This document shows positions 17,768-25,618 of a stretch of DNA of 64,000 bases, one piece after another. The translations under genes and the position numbers were made by a program. The stretch covers positions 51,402 through 115,401 of the forward strand of contig NZ_JADKQA010000002.1 in NCBI RefSeq assembly GCF_015351765.1, given 5' to 3'. Numbering within the stretch: the first letter of the stretch is position 1; each line of letters begins with the position of its first letter. The DNA is from Clostridium vitabionis (GTDB taxonomy: Bacteria > Bacillota > Clostridia > Lachnospirales > Lachnospiraceae). The notes beneath the pieces are model-generated. The model was not told the DNA's origin, did not search any database, and worked only from the letters and a program-made list of their open reading frames with translations.

Positions 17768-18580
17768 ATGAACACAGAAATTATTAGAAATAGAAAGAGC
17801 GTACGGACATATAAAGAGCAGGCAATTCCGGAGAAGATACTGGATCAGGTGAGAGATTATCTGGAGCAGGACACGGGACTGTTTGAAGTATCCATTGCCT
17901 TTTCCATCTTGAATGCGCGGGAAACCGGGGTCAGCAGTCCGGTGATTCTTGGTGCGGATACCTATGTCGCCGGAAAATATAAAAAACAGAAGAATGCGGA
18001 ACTTTCGTTTGGGTATGCTTTCGAAAAGTTCATCCTTTATGCTACTTCACTAGGGCTTGGAACGGTTTGGCTGGCAGCGACGATTGACCGCAAAGCATTC
18101 GAAAAGGCTGTTCACCTAAAGGATGATGAAGTGATGCCCGCAGTCACTCCCCTTGGATATGCTGCTGAAAAACGCTCCATACGTGAAAATATGATGCGAA
18201 AAGGAATGAAATCGGACAGCCGGCGTCCATTTGAAGAATTGTTTTTCTATGAAAATTTCCAGAACCCCTTGAGGGAGAGCGATGCAGGTATATGGCAATT
18301 GCCACTGGAAATGGTTCGTCTCGCTCCTTCCGCTACGAACAAGCAGCCATGGAGAGTTGTTGCAGAAAAGGATCAGGTTCATTTTTATGAAAGGAAGACA
18401 AAGGGGTATGCCAAAGAAGCTACCGGCGATATTCAGAAGGTAGATCTGGGAATTGCACTCTGCCATTTTGAAATCGCTGCCGAAGAAAGCGGCTTAAAGG
18501 GCAAATTTATACAGTCGGATTCCGGTATCACGGCAGCAGAAGACACAGAGTATATTGCGACATATAGACTGGAGAGATAA
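17768..18580 (+). CDS. Nitroreductase family protein, 270 aa
   Basis: An FMN-dependent nitroreductase-like protein of the tandem (TM1586-type) group. The N-terminal MNTEIIRNRKSVRTYKEQ is the family's opening FMN-phosphate-binding block, YAFEKFILYATSLGLGTVW follows, and the second half has MVRLAPSATNKQPWRVV, the S-x-x-N-x-Q-P-W motif of nitroreductases. ATG 17768 is used because GAGGAAAG precedes it; upstream in-frame ATGs lie inside the promoter/operator. Likely a cytoplasmic NAD(P)H-dependent reductase of quinones or electrophiles. It is followed at once by an Rrf2 regulator and an MDR oxidoreductase, forming a redox-stress-type operon. Confidence 0.88.
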   Translation: MNTEIIRNRKSVRTYKEQAIPEKILDQVRDYLEQDTGLFEVSIAFSILNARETGVSSPVILGADTYVAGKYKKQKNAELSFGYAFEKFILYATSLGLGTVWLAATIDRKAFEKAVHLKDDEVMPAVTPLGYAAEKRSIRENMMRKGMKSDSRRPFEELFFYENFQNPLRESDAGIWQLPLEMVRLAPSATNKQPWRVVAEKDQVHFYERKTKGYAKEATGDIQKVDLGIALCHFEIAAEESGLKGKFIQSDSGITAAEDTEYIATYRLER

Positions 18581-18582
18581 TC

Positions 18583-19026
18583 GTGGACACTAAATTTTCG
18601 TCGGCTATCCATACGTTGATTCTGATTTCTGAATCAGAGACGCCAATGAATTCCGATCAGATTGCGGAAAGTGTCGGTACAAATGCCAGCTATATCCGAA
18701 AGCTTACTACGAGGCTGAGCAAAGCCGGGATTATCGAAGGGCGCCGGGGTGTCAGCGGTTTCCGGCTTGTCAGAAAGCCGGAAGATATTTCTCTACTTGA
18801 TATCTACAAGGCCGTCATGGAGACAGACAATCTCCATCTGTTTGATCTCCATCAGAACCCGAATGATGCCTGCATTGTCGGGCATAATATCCGGCCGGTT
18901 CTCGGGGGGATGTTTCGGGATATGGAAGAATGTGTGGAAAAAAGATTACAGGGTATGACGCTCGCAGACTGTATTGGCAACATGCAGGAATATATCAGGA
19001 AGAATAACAAGGAGACCATGCATTGA
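18583..19026 (+). CDS. Rrf2-family transcriptional regulator, 147 aa
   Basis: An N-terminal winged helix-turn-helix (SSAIHTLILISESETPMNSDQIAESVGT, then SYIRKLTTRLSKAGII) and the Rrf2 wing GRRGVSGFRLVRKPEDISLLDIYKAV. Only one cysteine (NPNDACIVG) lies where IscR/NsrR have three, so an Fe-S cluster is unlikely and it resembles the YwnA-type subgroup. GTG start at 18583 with GGAGAG 6 bases upstream. It starts 2 bases after the nitroreductase stop and overlaps the next gene by 4 bases. It probably represses its own operon through the palindrome at 17719-17737. Confidence 0.88.
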   Translation: MDTKFSSAIHTLILISESETPMNSDQIAESVGTNASYIRKLTTRLSKAGIIEGRRGVSGFRLVRKPEDISLLDIYKAVMETDNLHLFDLHQNPNDACIVGHNIRPVLGGMFRDMEECVEKRLQGMTLADCIGNMQEYIRKNNKETMH

Positions 19027-20048
19027 AAGCAGCAGTTTTAACGCATTATGACAAAAAGGACACAGATCTGGAAATTCAGGACATTCCGGTACCTGTCCCG
19101 GAGGATGACGAAATCCTTGTGCGTATTATGGCAGCAGCCGTAAATCCGCTGGACAATATGATCATCCGCGGGGAAGTAAAATTGATCGTTCCCTATAAGG
19201 TGCCGCTCATTATGGGAAATGAATTTTCCGGGATTGTAGAAAAAGCCGGAAAGAAAGCAACACGTTTTAAAGCCGGTGACCGGGTTTATGGCAGGATGCC
19301 GCTTAAAAAAATCGGAGCATTTGCGGAATATGCCGCAGTGAAAGAATCTGCTCTGGCTCATATTCCGGACAATCTGTCCTTTGAGGAGGCGGCAACAGTT
19401 CCACTTACTGCTCTTACAGCGATGCAGGCCTTCGAGATCATGCAGGTTAAACCGGGAGAATCCGTGTTTATTTCCGGAGGAACAGGAAGTCTTGGTGCGA
19501 TGGCGATCCCGATAGCCAGGAGTCTTGGACTGCATGTTTATACAAATGGCAGTGCGGAAAATGAAGAACGTGTACGAAAAATTGGTGCCGAGAAATTCAT
19601 TGATTATAAAAAAGAAAACTACGCTGAGGTATTATCCGATGTCGACCATGTTCTTGATACGCTTGGCGACCGTGCGCTTCCTGACGAATTTAAGGTGTTG
19701 AAAAAGGGCGGCAGTCTGGTATCTCTAAGAGGACTGCCAAATGGCAGGTTCGCAAAAAGAAGCCGGATGCCGCTTGCTAAGAGAATACTTTTTCTGGCTG
19801 CCGGGAGGAAGTACGATAAAATAGCGGCGACAAAGAACCAGACCTATGATTTCCTCTTTGTACACGAGGATGGGAATCAGTTGGAAAAGATAGCAAGCTT
19901 GTATGACAAGGGTCATCCGCTGGAAACTTCGATTGATGCCGTATTCAGTTTGGATCAGGTCAATGATGCATTGGCTAAGGTAAAGCGCGGCGGTTCTAGA
20001 GGGAAAACAATCATTAAAGTTCATGAATCTCGGAGCACGAATGGATAA
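19023..20048 (+). CDS. NADP-dependent oxidoreductase, quinone oxidoreductase-like MDR family, 341 aa
   Basis: A zinc-less medium-chain dehydrogenase/reductase. The N-terminal GroES-like part is seen in AAAVNPLDNMIIRGE and IMGNEFSGIVEKAG, and the Rossmann nucleotide motif in SGGTGSLGAMAIPIARSLG at about residues 143-162. No zinc-binding cysteines are seen. It starts with TTG at 19023, overlapping the Rrf2 stop, with AAGGAG 9 bases upstream. Likely reduces quinones or enones with NADPH as part of the operon's electrophile response. A weak hairpin with T-run follows at 20208. Confidence 0.88.
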   Translation: MKAAVLTHYDKKDTDLEIQDIPVPVPEDDEILVRIMAAAVNPLDNMIIRGEVKLIVPYKVPLIMGNEFSGIVEKAGKKATRFKAGDRVYGRMPLKKIGAFAEYAAVKESALAHIPDNLSFEEAATVPLTALTAMQAFEIMQVKPGESVFISGGTGSLGAMAIPIARSLGLHVYTNGSAENEERVRKIGAEKFIDYKKENYAEVLSDVDHVLDTLGDRALPDEFKVLKKGGSLVSLRGLPNGRFAKRSRMPLAKRILFLAAGRKYDKIAATKNQTYDFLFVHEDGNQLEKIASLYDKGHPLETSIDAVFSLDQVNDALAKVKRGGSRGKTIIKVHESRSTNG

Positions 20049-20267
20049 AAATGCGGAATCCGCAAAAATGTCATATGAAGTGTTGATGATCGGGATCAAT
20101 ACCAGGATATGTGGTGCCTGAAAGAGTGCTATGTCTCAGGCTGCCCGGAGTTTTTGCAGACATCCGAATTATGTTGATTGTGGAGATTTTCATTATACCT
20201 AAGAGATGAGCTCTTGGCTCTTTTATTTTTTCAATTTACACCATTATAAGGGCATTATCGGAATTAT
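20041..20267 (+). pseudogene. Degenerate 5' stub before IS605 copy 2 (possible N-terminus of the flavodoxin-like gene)
   Basis: An ATG at 20041 overlaps the MDR stop codon. Its frame is interrupted by TGA (20119-20121) and TAA (20200-20202), but the last codons before the element (GGC ATT ATC GGA ATT AT) join in phase with C GGA ACG CCG ATT TAT after it to read GIIGIIGTPIY, a flavodoxin-like strand-loop. The distance (about 76 codons) suits a flavodoxin N-terminal half. The rest of the stub is not recognisably flavodoxin, so this is tentative. Confidence 0.3.
20208..20230 (+). terminator. Weak terminator after the MDR gene
   Basis: GAGC-TCTTG-GCTC (20208-20220) followed by TTTTATTTTT. The stem is short (4 bp), so the call is moderate. 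Confidence 0.5.
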
Positions 20268-20380
20268 AACCCATGTGGGCGAGAAAACCCACAGTTTCAA
20301 CCGTGAGGATGATAGCCCACCTCTTTACTTTTTGTAGATAATATATTGAACAATATCTACAAATGTGCTACTATATATTT

Positions 20381-20782
20381 ATGAAGAATGAATATAAACA
20401 TACAAAAACAACTGTATCATTGATTAACTACCATTTTGTATTTTGTCCTCGATACCGCAGAAAAATATTTAATATCCAGGGTGTTGAGGAAAGATTTAAA
20501 GAACTTACTACTGCTGAATGTGAAAAACAAGGTATTGAGATCCTTGCTCTGGAATGTCATATAGACCATGTACATATTTTCGTCAGTGTACTGCCAACTA
20601 TGTCCATTCCAAACATAATGAAGCAGATTAAGGGCTGTACTTCACTTCAATTAAGGGAAGAATTTCCACAGCTTAAAGCAATGCCGAGTCTTTGGACTCG
20701 AAACTATTTTGTAAGTACAGCAGGCAATGTAAGTTCCGAAACTATTCAGTGGTATGTAGATACCCAAAAAACAAGACCGTAG
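20381..20782 (+). CDS. tnpA: TnpA, HUH Y1 transposase of IS605 family, 133 aa
   Basis: The IS200/IS605 single-strand transposase. The HUH motif is H63-V-H65 in ECHIDHVHIFVSV and the catalytic tyrosine is Y125 in TIQWYVDTQ. The opening VSLINYHFVFCPRYRRK is typical. Start at 20381 (MKNEYKH) preferred over 20363. Length equals the family norm (130-155), and both catalytic motifs are intact, so it should be active. It is followed by tnpB after 8 bases. Confidence 0.95.
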   Translation: MKNEYKHTKTTVSLINYHFVFCPRYRRKIFNIQGVEERFKELTTAECEKQGIEILALECHIDHVHIFVSVLPTMSIPNIMKQIKGCTSLQLREEFPQLKAMPSLWTRNYFVSTAGNVSSETIQWYVDTQKTRP

Positions 20783-20790
20783 GTGTAAGC

Positions 20791-21882
20791 ATGAACAAAG
20801 GTGTTAAGTTTAGGGCGTATCCCAATAAGGAACAACAAAACTTAATAAACCGAACACTCGGATGTTGCAGGCTCATCTACAACAAAGGCCTTGCTATGCG
20901 TAACGATGCCTATTCCAATGACGAAAAGATTGGCTATAACCAAACGTCTGCTATGCTCACAGACCTTAAAAAGCAGGCTGACTTTGCTTTCCTGAAGGAC
21001 GTTGATTCTATTGCACTCCAGCAGTCTTTGAGGGATTTAGACCGTGGATTTAAAAATTTCTTTGAGAAACGTGCAAGACATCCGCAGTTCAAAAGTAAGC
21101 ATAATAACCACCAGTCATACAGAACCATCAATCAGGGCGATAACATCCGCATAATCGGGAAGTATATTAAGCTCCCGAAGCTCGGGTATGTCAAAATCAA
21201 ACAGTCCATGGAAGTCGGGCATATCAATAATGTCACGGTAGAGCATACTTCTACGGGTAAATACTTTGTAGTTCTGAATGTTGACTTTGAGCCAGAGTTT
21301 CGACCAAATGCAGGCTGCATGATTGGCATTGATGTCGGCATAAAGGAGTTTTACTCCGACAGCAACGGCAATGTCGTCAATAACCCTAAGTATTTAGAGA
21401 AGTCAATGCGTAAACTCGCCAGAGAACAACGCAGGCTTTCTCGTAAGCAAAAAGGCTCTAATAATCGCAATAGACAGCGTGTTAAGGTAGCCAAAGTCCA
21501 TGAAAAGATAACGAATCAGCGTAACGATTTCCTTCAAAAACAGTCAACGATACTTGTTAGCGAAAACCAAACGATCTGTATCGAAGACCTGAATGTAAAA
21601 GGAATGATTCGCAATCATAAACTTGCACAACACATAGCAAGCTGTTCATGGTCTAAGTTCTTTGCAATGCTTGAATACAAGGCTACATGGTACGGAAATG
21701 ACATAATCAAAGTACCTACTATGTATCCAAGCAGTCAGACATGCAGTTGTTGTGGGTATAAGAACCCGTTTGTAAAGAATCTCTCTATCAGAGAATGGGA
21801 ATGTCCTAATTGTCACGCAAAACACGATAGAGACACCAACGCAAGCATAAACATCTTAAATAAAGGGCTGTCAATAGCCTGA
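20791..21882 (+). CDS. tnpB: TnpB, RNA-guided endonuclease of IS605 family, 363 aa
   Basis: Complete TnpB. An N-terminal helix-turn-helix-like segment (KFRAYPNKEQQNLINRT) precedes the RuvC parts: D181 in GIDVGIKEF, E265 in IEDLNVKGM and D348 in HDRDTNASI. The zinc ribbon CSCC...CPNC lies between the last two. All catalytic residues are present. TnpB nucleases keep the element in place by cutting the empty donor site, guided by an RNA from the right end. Start at ATG 20791, which matches the family N-terminus; the longer frame overlaps tnpA. Confidence 0.95.
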   Translation: MNKGVKFRAYPNKEQQNLINRTLGCCRLIYNKGLAMRNDAYSNDEKIGYNQTSAMLTDLKKQADFAFLKDVDSIALQQSLRDLDRGFKNFFEKRARHPQFKSKHNNHQSYRTINQGDNIRIIGKYIKLPKLGYVKIKQSMEVGHINNVTVEHTSTGKYFVVLNVDFEPEFRPNAGCMIGIDVGIKEFYSDSNGNVVNNPKYLEKSMRKLAREQRRLSRKQKGSNNRNRQRVKVAKVHEKITNQRNDFLQKQSTILVSENQTICIEDLNVKGMIRNHKLAQHIASCSWSKFFAMLEYKATWYGNDIIKVPTMYPSSQTCSCCGYKNPFVKNLSIREWECPNCHAKHDRDTNASINILNKGLSIA

Positions 21883-22019
21883 CATATATAAAATACCGTA
21901 GGGCATACGGGAATTTACGCTTGTGGACACTGTGTAAGACGAGCCGACAAGGTAACTTGTTAGGAACGCAGTAGTGGCTGAAGCAAGAATCCCACGACTT
22001 TAGTCGTGTGGGGTGTCAA
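21883..22019 (+). ncRNA. Candidate omega RNA 3' region / right end, copy 2
   Basis: Conserved with 464-600 and ending in the right-end hairpin (CCCACGAC-TTTA-GTCGTGTGG). The guide would be the host sequence starting at 22020 (CGGAACGCCGATTTATCT). Assignment rests on known omega RNA placement in IS605 elements. Confidence 0.45.
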
Positions 22020-22425
22020 CGGAACGCCGATTTATCTGGGCAGGCCAACCAGCCGGTATTTTGCACTTATGGAACGGCTTCATTTCTGCGCTCTTTCTTA
22101 TGATGATTACAGCAATTATTTTAAGGGAAAAGTGAATGTCTGTATGTTTGTGACCATGAATGCCACCAGAGAGTTTTATGACACGCTATATAAAGAAAAA
22201 TTTGAAGCCTATGCGGAGGAATTCAAACAGTTGAATGGAGAGGTGTATCTGTGCCCGTGTTTTAATACACTGCAGGTGGCGGATTATTCGAAATTCAATA
22301 TGGCTGGCTTTGACGAGGGGGAGAAGAAGAAAGCCCATGAAGAGTTGTTCCCTGCAGATGTGCAGAAGGCTTTTGATATGGGAATGAAGCTTAGCCAGAG
22401 CGGACACCCGGCAGCAGTAAGATAG
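22020..22425 (+). pseudogene. NAD(P)H-dependent flavodoxin-like oxidoreductase, C-terminal fragment
   Basis: Right after the IS605 end the frame reads GTPIYLGRPTSRYFALMERL, the conserved FMN-side loop and helix of flavodoxin-like NAD(P)H oxidoreductases, then VNVCMFVTMNATREFYDTL. It closes with LFPADVQKAFDMGMKL at a TAG (22423-22425). Full-length relatives have about 80 more N-terminal residues that hold the FMN-phosphate loop. These are displaced or lost by the insertion. The gene would have been the fourth member of the redox operon. Confidence 0.7.
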
Positions 22426-22840
22426 AAGCTGCCGCCGGCGGTTGGACGAATCAGTGGAGAGATCATCGGACATCCATCGGAAATAGAATCAAGATTGTCT
22501 GATGCAGGCAGGGGAAATTGTAAATCTGCATATCTATCGCACTTCACTGATGATTTTGCTCTTGGAATCCCTTTGCACATCCCGTCCTTGACAGGCTTGT
22601 CACAGGTTTGTCATCGGCGGGATTTTTCTGTTTAAGTCCAGCCGTAAGGCGTGACCGGGCACATGCTGGCCTGTATGGCAGGCGTGCTCAAGTGACGTCA
22701 GCAAGAATGAGCAAGAGGCTGAGACAGTGAATCAGAGGACATTGGAAGAGATGACGCGGAACTCCTGAAAGCCGACACGGCGTTGCAGATGATATTCTTC
22801 AGGAGCGCGGCCCCCGGAAGCGGTGCAGCGCCCTGAAGCT
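22426..22840. other. 415-base intergenic region, no gene recognised
   Basis: Base composition shifts here from the AT-richer left part to GC-rich. A loose stem ATCCCG (22579-22584) with CGGGAT (22618-22623) enclosing TGACA-GGCT-TGTCA is followed by TTTTTCTG and may be a terminator. Nothing else is recognised. Confidence 0.4.
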
Positions 22841-23776
22841 TTACAGGGAGTGGGCACAGCAATCCACAAAAGCCCGGACAGCCTTCGAGGTGTATTTTCG
22901 GTTGGGGAGCAGCATATAGAACATCCTGTCTGTCAGCCCGGAATCCAGCTTATAGTAATACAGGCTGTCGTCGCTGTGGACGACGAGCCGGTCGCTGATA
23001 AACGCAGCCCCCATCGCCGCGTTCGCGAGATGATAGGCGGTGACCAGCTGGGACAGCTCCAGGCGCACTTTTGGAGAAAAGCCGGCTTCCTCAAACAGGC
23101 GCTTTGCCCGGTCGCGGAGGTTATTGCCGGGATTCAGCAGGATAAATTCCAGGGAGCGGAAGGCATCCAGCGTCACACAGGGGCAATCCGGCTGCAGGTG
23201 GCGCTTGTTCGCAATATCATCCGCGCAAAGGCACCTGTCCATAAGCCCGGCGTTAATCTTGAAGGATTTGGGAACCGCCAGCAGGATGTGGTCCTCGAAG
23301 GCAGGGTACCGCTCGAAGCCCTCCATGAACTGAGGATTACAGTTGAAGGTGATATCGACTTCCCTCCGGCTCAGCATCTGGGACAGGACCGCGGAGCTGG
23401 ACTCCACAAGGTCGATTTTGACCCGGGGATGCCTTCGGGCGAAGGCGGACAAAATCCCCGGCAGGATATACGCGTTAATGTAATGAGAGCCGCCGATCCG
23501 GACGGAACCGGTATTTACCTCCCGGATGTCCTGCATCTGCTGCTGCAGTTCCTGCTCCAGATCGCGGGTGTTCCGGACAAACTGGATGTAGGCTTCCCCG
23601 GCGGGCGTCAGGCGCATCGGCCGCACGCTCCGGTCAAAGATCGGCATCCCCAGGGAATCCTCGACCTTTCGGACAGCCATGCTCAGGGCGGGCTGCGTCA
23701 GAAAGAGATCCTCCGCCGCTTTGCTGAAACTCTTTTCCTGGTAGACACGGTAGACGTATTCCATCTCTGCCTGCAT
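22841..23776 (-). CDS. LysR-type transcriptional regulator, 311 aa
   Basis: The N-terminal helix-turn-helix MEYVYRVYQEKSFSKAAEDL with FLTQPALSMAVRKVEDSLG, then the substrate-binding domain beginning VRIGGSHYINAYILPGIL. ATG 23776 (MQAEMEY) has GGAGG 8 bases upstream; the frame extends to 23833 without a site. Divergent from the altronate dehydratase gene, so it is a likely activator of the aldonate pathway. The region between carries inverted repeats (23841-23850, 23865-23882). Confidence 0.9.
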   Translation of the reverse strand: MQAEMEYVYRVYQEKSFSKAAEDLFLTQPALSMAVRKVEDSLGMPIFDRSVRPMRLTPAGEAYIQFVRNTRDLEQELQQQMQDIREVNTGSVRIGGSHYINAYILPGILSAFARRHPRVKIDLVESSSAVLSQMLSRREVDITFNCNPQFMEGFERYPAFEDHILLAVPKSFKINAGLMDRCLCADDIANKRHLQPDCPCVTLDAFRSLEFILLNPGNNLRDRAKRLFEEAGFSPKVRLELSQLVTAYHLANAAMGAAFISDRLVVHSDDSLYYYKLDSGLTDRMFYMLLPNRKYTSKAVRAFVDCCAHSL

Positions 23777-23946
23777 GATGAGCCTCCATTTTTTTGTGAA
23801 ACTTAGACAAAAATCGCTGCCCTGATTGTACATTATCAGTATAAGCTTATCAATATATAAAATCCATAAAATAGACTTTATGAATTGTGCATGATAGACT
23901 AAAGCCGGAAAGAGACCGAAGGATTCCGAAAAAAGGAGGATTTTCC
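23777..23946. promoter_or_regulatory. Divergent LysR/altronate dehydratase control region
   Basis: Two inverted repeats: ATAAGCTTAT (23841-23850) and CATAAA-N6-TTTATG (23865-23882). The latter is a plausible LysR-type site about 65 bases before the dehydratase start. A strong AAAGGAGG ribosome binding site follows. Confidence 0.5.
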
Positions 23947-25449
23947 ATGGAAATCAATGCTTTGCTGATGGGGCTTGGCGACAATGTGGTTACTTGTATC
24001 GCGGACATTCCCAAGGGCGGAACCGTTACCTACCGCAAGGGGGAGAGCGTGTGCTCCCTGACCGCTGAGGAGGACATTCCCTACTGCCACAAGATCGCGC
24101 TGGAGGACATTCCCGAGGGCGGCGAGGTGATCAAGTATAATGAATCCCTGGGCAAAACATCGGAGGCGGTCGCCAAAGGGCACTGGGTGTCGCATCACAA
24201 TCTGTTCAGCGTTCCCCGGGATTATGACAGCGAGATGGCCGATGTGAAGACCGCGGAGCTGCCGGCGGCGGCCAAAACCGGCGATGGCATGCAGTTCTGG
24301 GGCTATCGGAGGGCTGAGGGGCGTCCCGGCATCCGCAACCATGTGCTGATCCTTCCCACCTGTGCCTGCGGCAGCGAAACCGCACGGATCATCGCCAGCC
24401 AGGTCAAGGGCGCGGTGAACATTATCTTTAACACCGGATGTTCTGACGTCCAGGCCAATACCGAGATGAGCCAGAAGGTTCTCACGGGCTTTGCGTGCAA
24501 TCCCAACGTCTGGGGTGTCGTCATCATCGGCCTGGGCTGTGAGGCCGTTCCCCACGACAAGCTGCGCGCGAAAATCCAGTCGATGACCTCCAAGCCTGTG
24601 GTTTCCTTCGGCATTCAGGAGGAGGGCGGCACGCTCAAGACCATCGAAAAGGGCGTCCGCGCCGCCAGGGAAATGGCGATGCAGGCGGCCAGACAGCAGA
24701 AAGAGCTGTTTGACATCTCCGAGCTGTATCTTGGGATCGAGTGCGGCGGTAGCGACGCAACCTCCGGGATCGCCAGCAACCCCGCCACCGGCGAATTGAG
24801 CGACCTTCTGGTGGATATGGGCGCGACAACCCTCATGTCCGAGTCTATCGAGTGGATCGGCGGCGAGCATGTCCTGGCCAAGCGTGCCGCGACACCGGAG
24901 ATCCACAGGCAGATCATCCAGGTCTGCAAGGACTATGAAGCCCACCTGATGGCAGCAGGGCAGGATTGCCGTGCCGGCCAGCCCACGCCCGGCAATAAGG
25001 CCGGCGGCCTGTCCACGCTGGATGAAAAGAGCCTTGGCTGTATCCGCAAGGGCGGTACCCGTCCCATCGTCGAGGTGCTGGAGCAGGCGGTGCGTCCGAC
25101 CAGGCGCGGCGCCCTGGTTATGGACACCGCGGGCTATGATATTTCTTCCGTGACCTCTATGGTGGCTTCCGGCTGCCAGGCGGTCATCTTCACCACAGGG
25201 CGCGGCACCTGCACCGGCAATGCCATTGCCCCCGTTCTCAAGGTCACGGCTAATGGCCGCACTTATCAGAGGATGGAGGACAATATGGATATTGACCTCA
25301 GTCCCATTGTCCGCGGGGAAAAGACCTACCAGGAGATGGGCAGGGAAATGCTGCAGGACATCCAGGATATCTGCAATGGCAGGCTGACCAAGGCGGAGGC
25401 TTACGGCTTCTCCGATATCGCGGTGGATCATGTCTGCCGGTTCGTGTAA
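23947..25449 (+). CDS. uxaA: Altronate dehydratase / UxaA family hydro-lyase, 500 aa
   Basis: The N-terminal SAF domain (about residues 1-75, including TCIADIPKGGTVTYRKGE) is fused to the altronate/galactarate dehydratase domain with GYRRAEGRPGIRNHVLILPT, NTGCSDVQANTEMSQ, IGLGCEAVPHD and LYLGIECGGSDATSGI, the last carrying conserved metal-ligating cysteines. The family dehydrates D-altronate to 2-keto-3-deoxygluconate (KDG), or D-galactarate to its keto-deoxy product. The presence of KDG kinases and KDPG aldolase downstream favours altronate. ATG 23947 follows AAAAGGAGG with ideal spacing. First gene of a plus-strand series to 31492. Confidence 0.88.
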   Translation: MEINALLMGLGDNVVTCIADIPKGGTVTYRKGESVCSLTAEEDIPYCHKIALEDIPEGGEVIKYNESLGKTSEAVAKGHWVSHHNLFSVPRDYDSEMADVKTAELPAAAKTGDGMQFWGYRRAEGRPGIRNHVLILPTCACGSETARIIASQVKGAVNIIFNTGCSDVQANTEMSQKVLTGFACNPNVWGVVIIGLGCEAVPHDKLRAKIQSMTSKPVVSFGIQEEGGTLKTIEKGVRAAREMAMQAARQQKELFDISELYLGIECGGSDATSGIASNPATGELSDLLVDMGATTLMSESIEWIGGEHVLAKRAATPEIHRQIIQVCKDYEAHLMAAGQDCRAGQPTPGNKAGGLSTLDEKSLGCIRKGGTRPIVEVLEQAVRPTRRGALVMDTAGYDISSVTSMVASGCQAVIFTTGRGTCTGNAIAPVLKVTANGRTYQRMEDNMDIDLSPIVRGEKTYQEMGREMLQDIQDICNGRLTKAEAYGFSDIAVDHVCRFV

Positions 25450-25480
25450 TGACCGTCGGGAGCCGATAGAAAGGAATTAC

Positions 25481-25618
25481 ATGAAATCCCTGTATAAAAA
25501 ATGGGCGGATATGAAGCTGTTCACCAAAATCATGAATATTGTCGGTGATGCTGCTGCCGCCCCGGTTGTCGCGAAGAGCGAAGGAGAACTCTATTCGGTT
25601 GAGCAGGAGGCAGACTGA
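25481..25618 (+). CDS. 45-residue small protein, unknown function
   Basis: ATG 25481 has AAAGGAATT upstream, and its TGA overlaps the ATG of the next gene (ATG at 25618), so it is well placed as a translated, coupled gene. The protein is basic at the start (MKSLYKKWADMKLFTK), has an alanine-rich middle (VGDAAAAPVV) and an acidic tail (SVEQEAD). No cysteines, signal or full membrane segment. I do not recognise the family. Its position between the dehydratase and the tandem hydrolase suggests a small partner protein; the alternative is a leader peptide that couples translation. Confidence 0.6.
   Translation: MKSLYKKWADMKLFTKIMNIVGDAAAAPVVAKSEGELYSVEQEAD

Larger units (their letters stand above)
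20268..22019 (+). mobile_element. IS605-family element, complete copy (copy 2)
   Basis: Contains tnpA and tnpB in the same orientation. The left end has AAAA (20284-20287) directly before an imperfect hairpin (CCCAC...GTGAGG, 20288-20308) and follows TTAT (20264-20267) about 20 bases earlier. The right end has GAAT before a hairpin and finishes at TCAA (22016-22019). This follows the IS608 plan, where guide AAAG pairs with TTAC; here guide AAAA and TTAT would co-vary. The right boundary is fixed by comparison with copy 1; the left boundary is inferred from that logic. Confidence 0.85.

Noticed and set aside
598-20267. Composite transposon built from the two IS605 copies
   Set aside because: IS605 elements move as single strands and are not known to mobilise intervening DNA as compound transposons; recombination between copies is a simpler idea.
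23899-25431. 510-codon minus-strand open frame opposite altronate dehydratase
   Set aside because: No recognisable motifs, antisense to a conserved enzyme.
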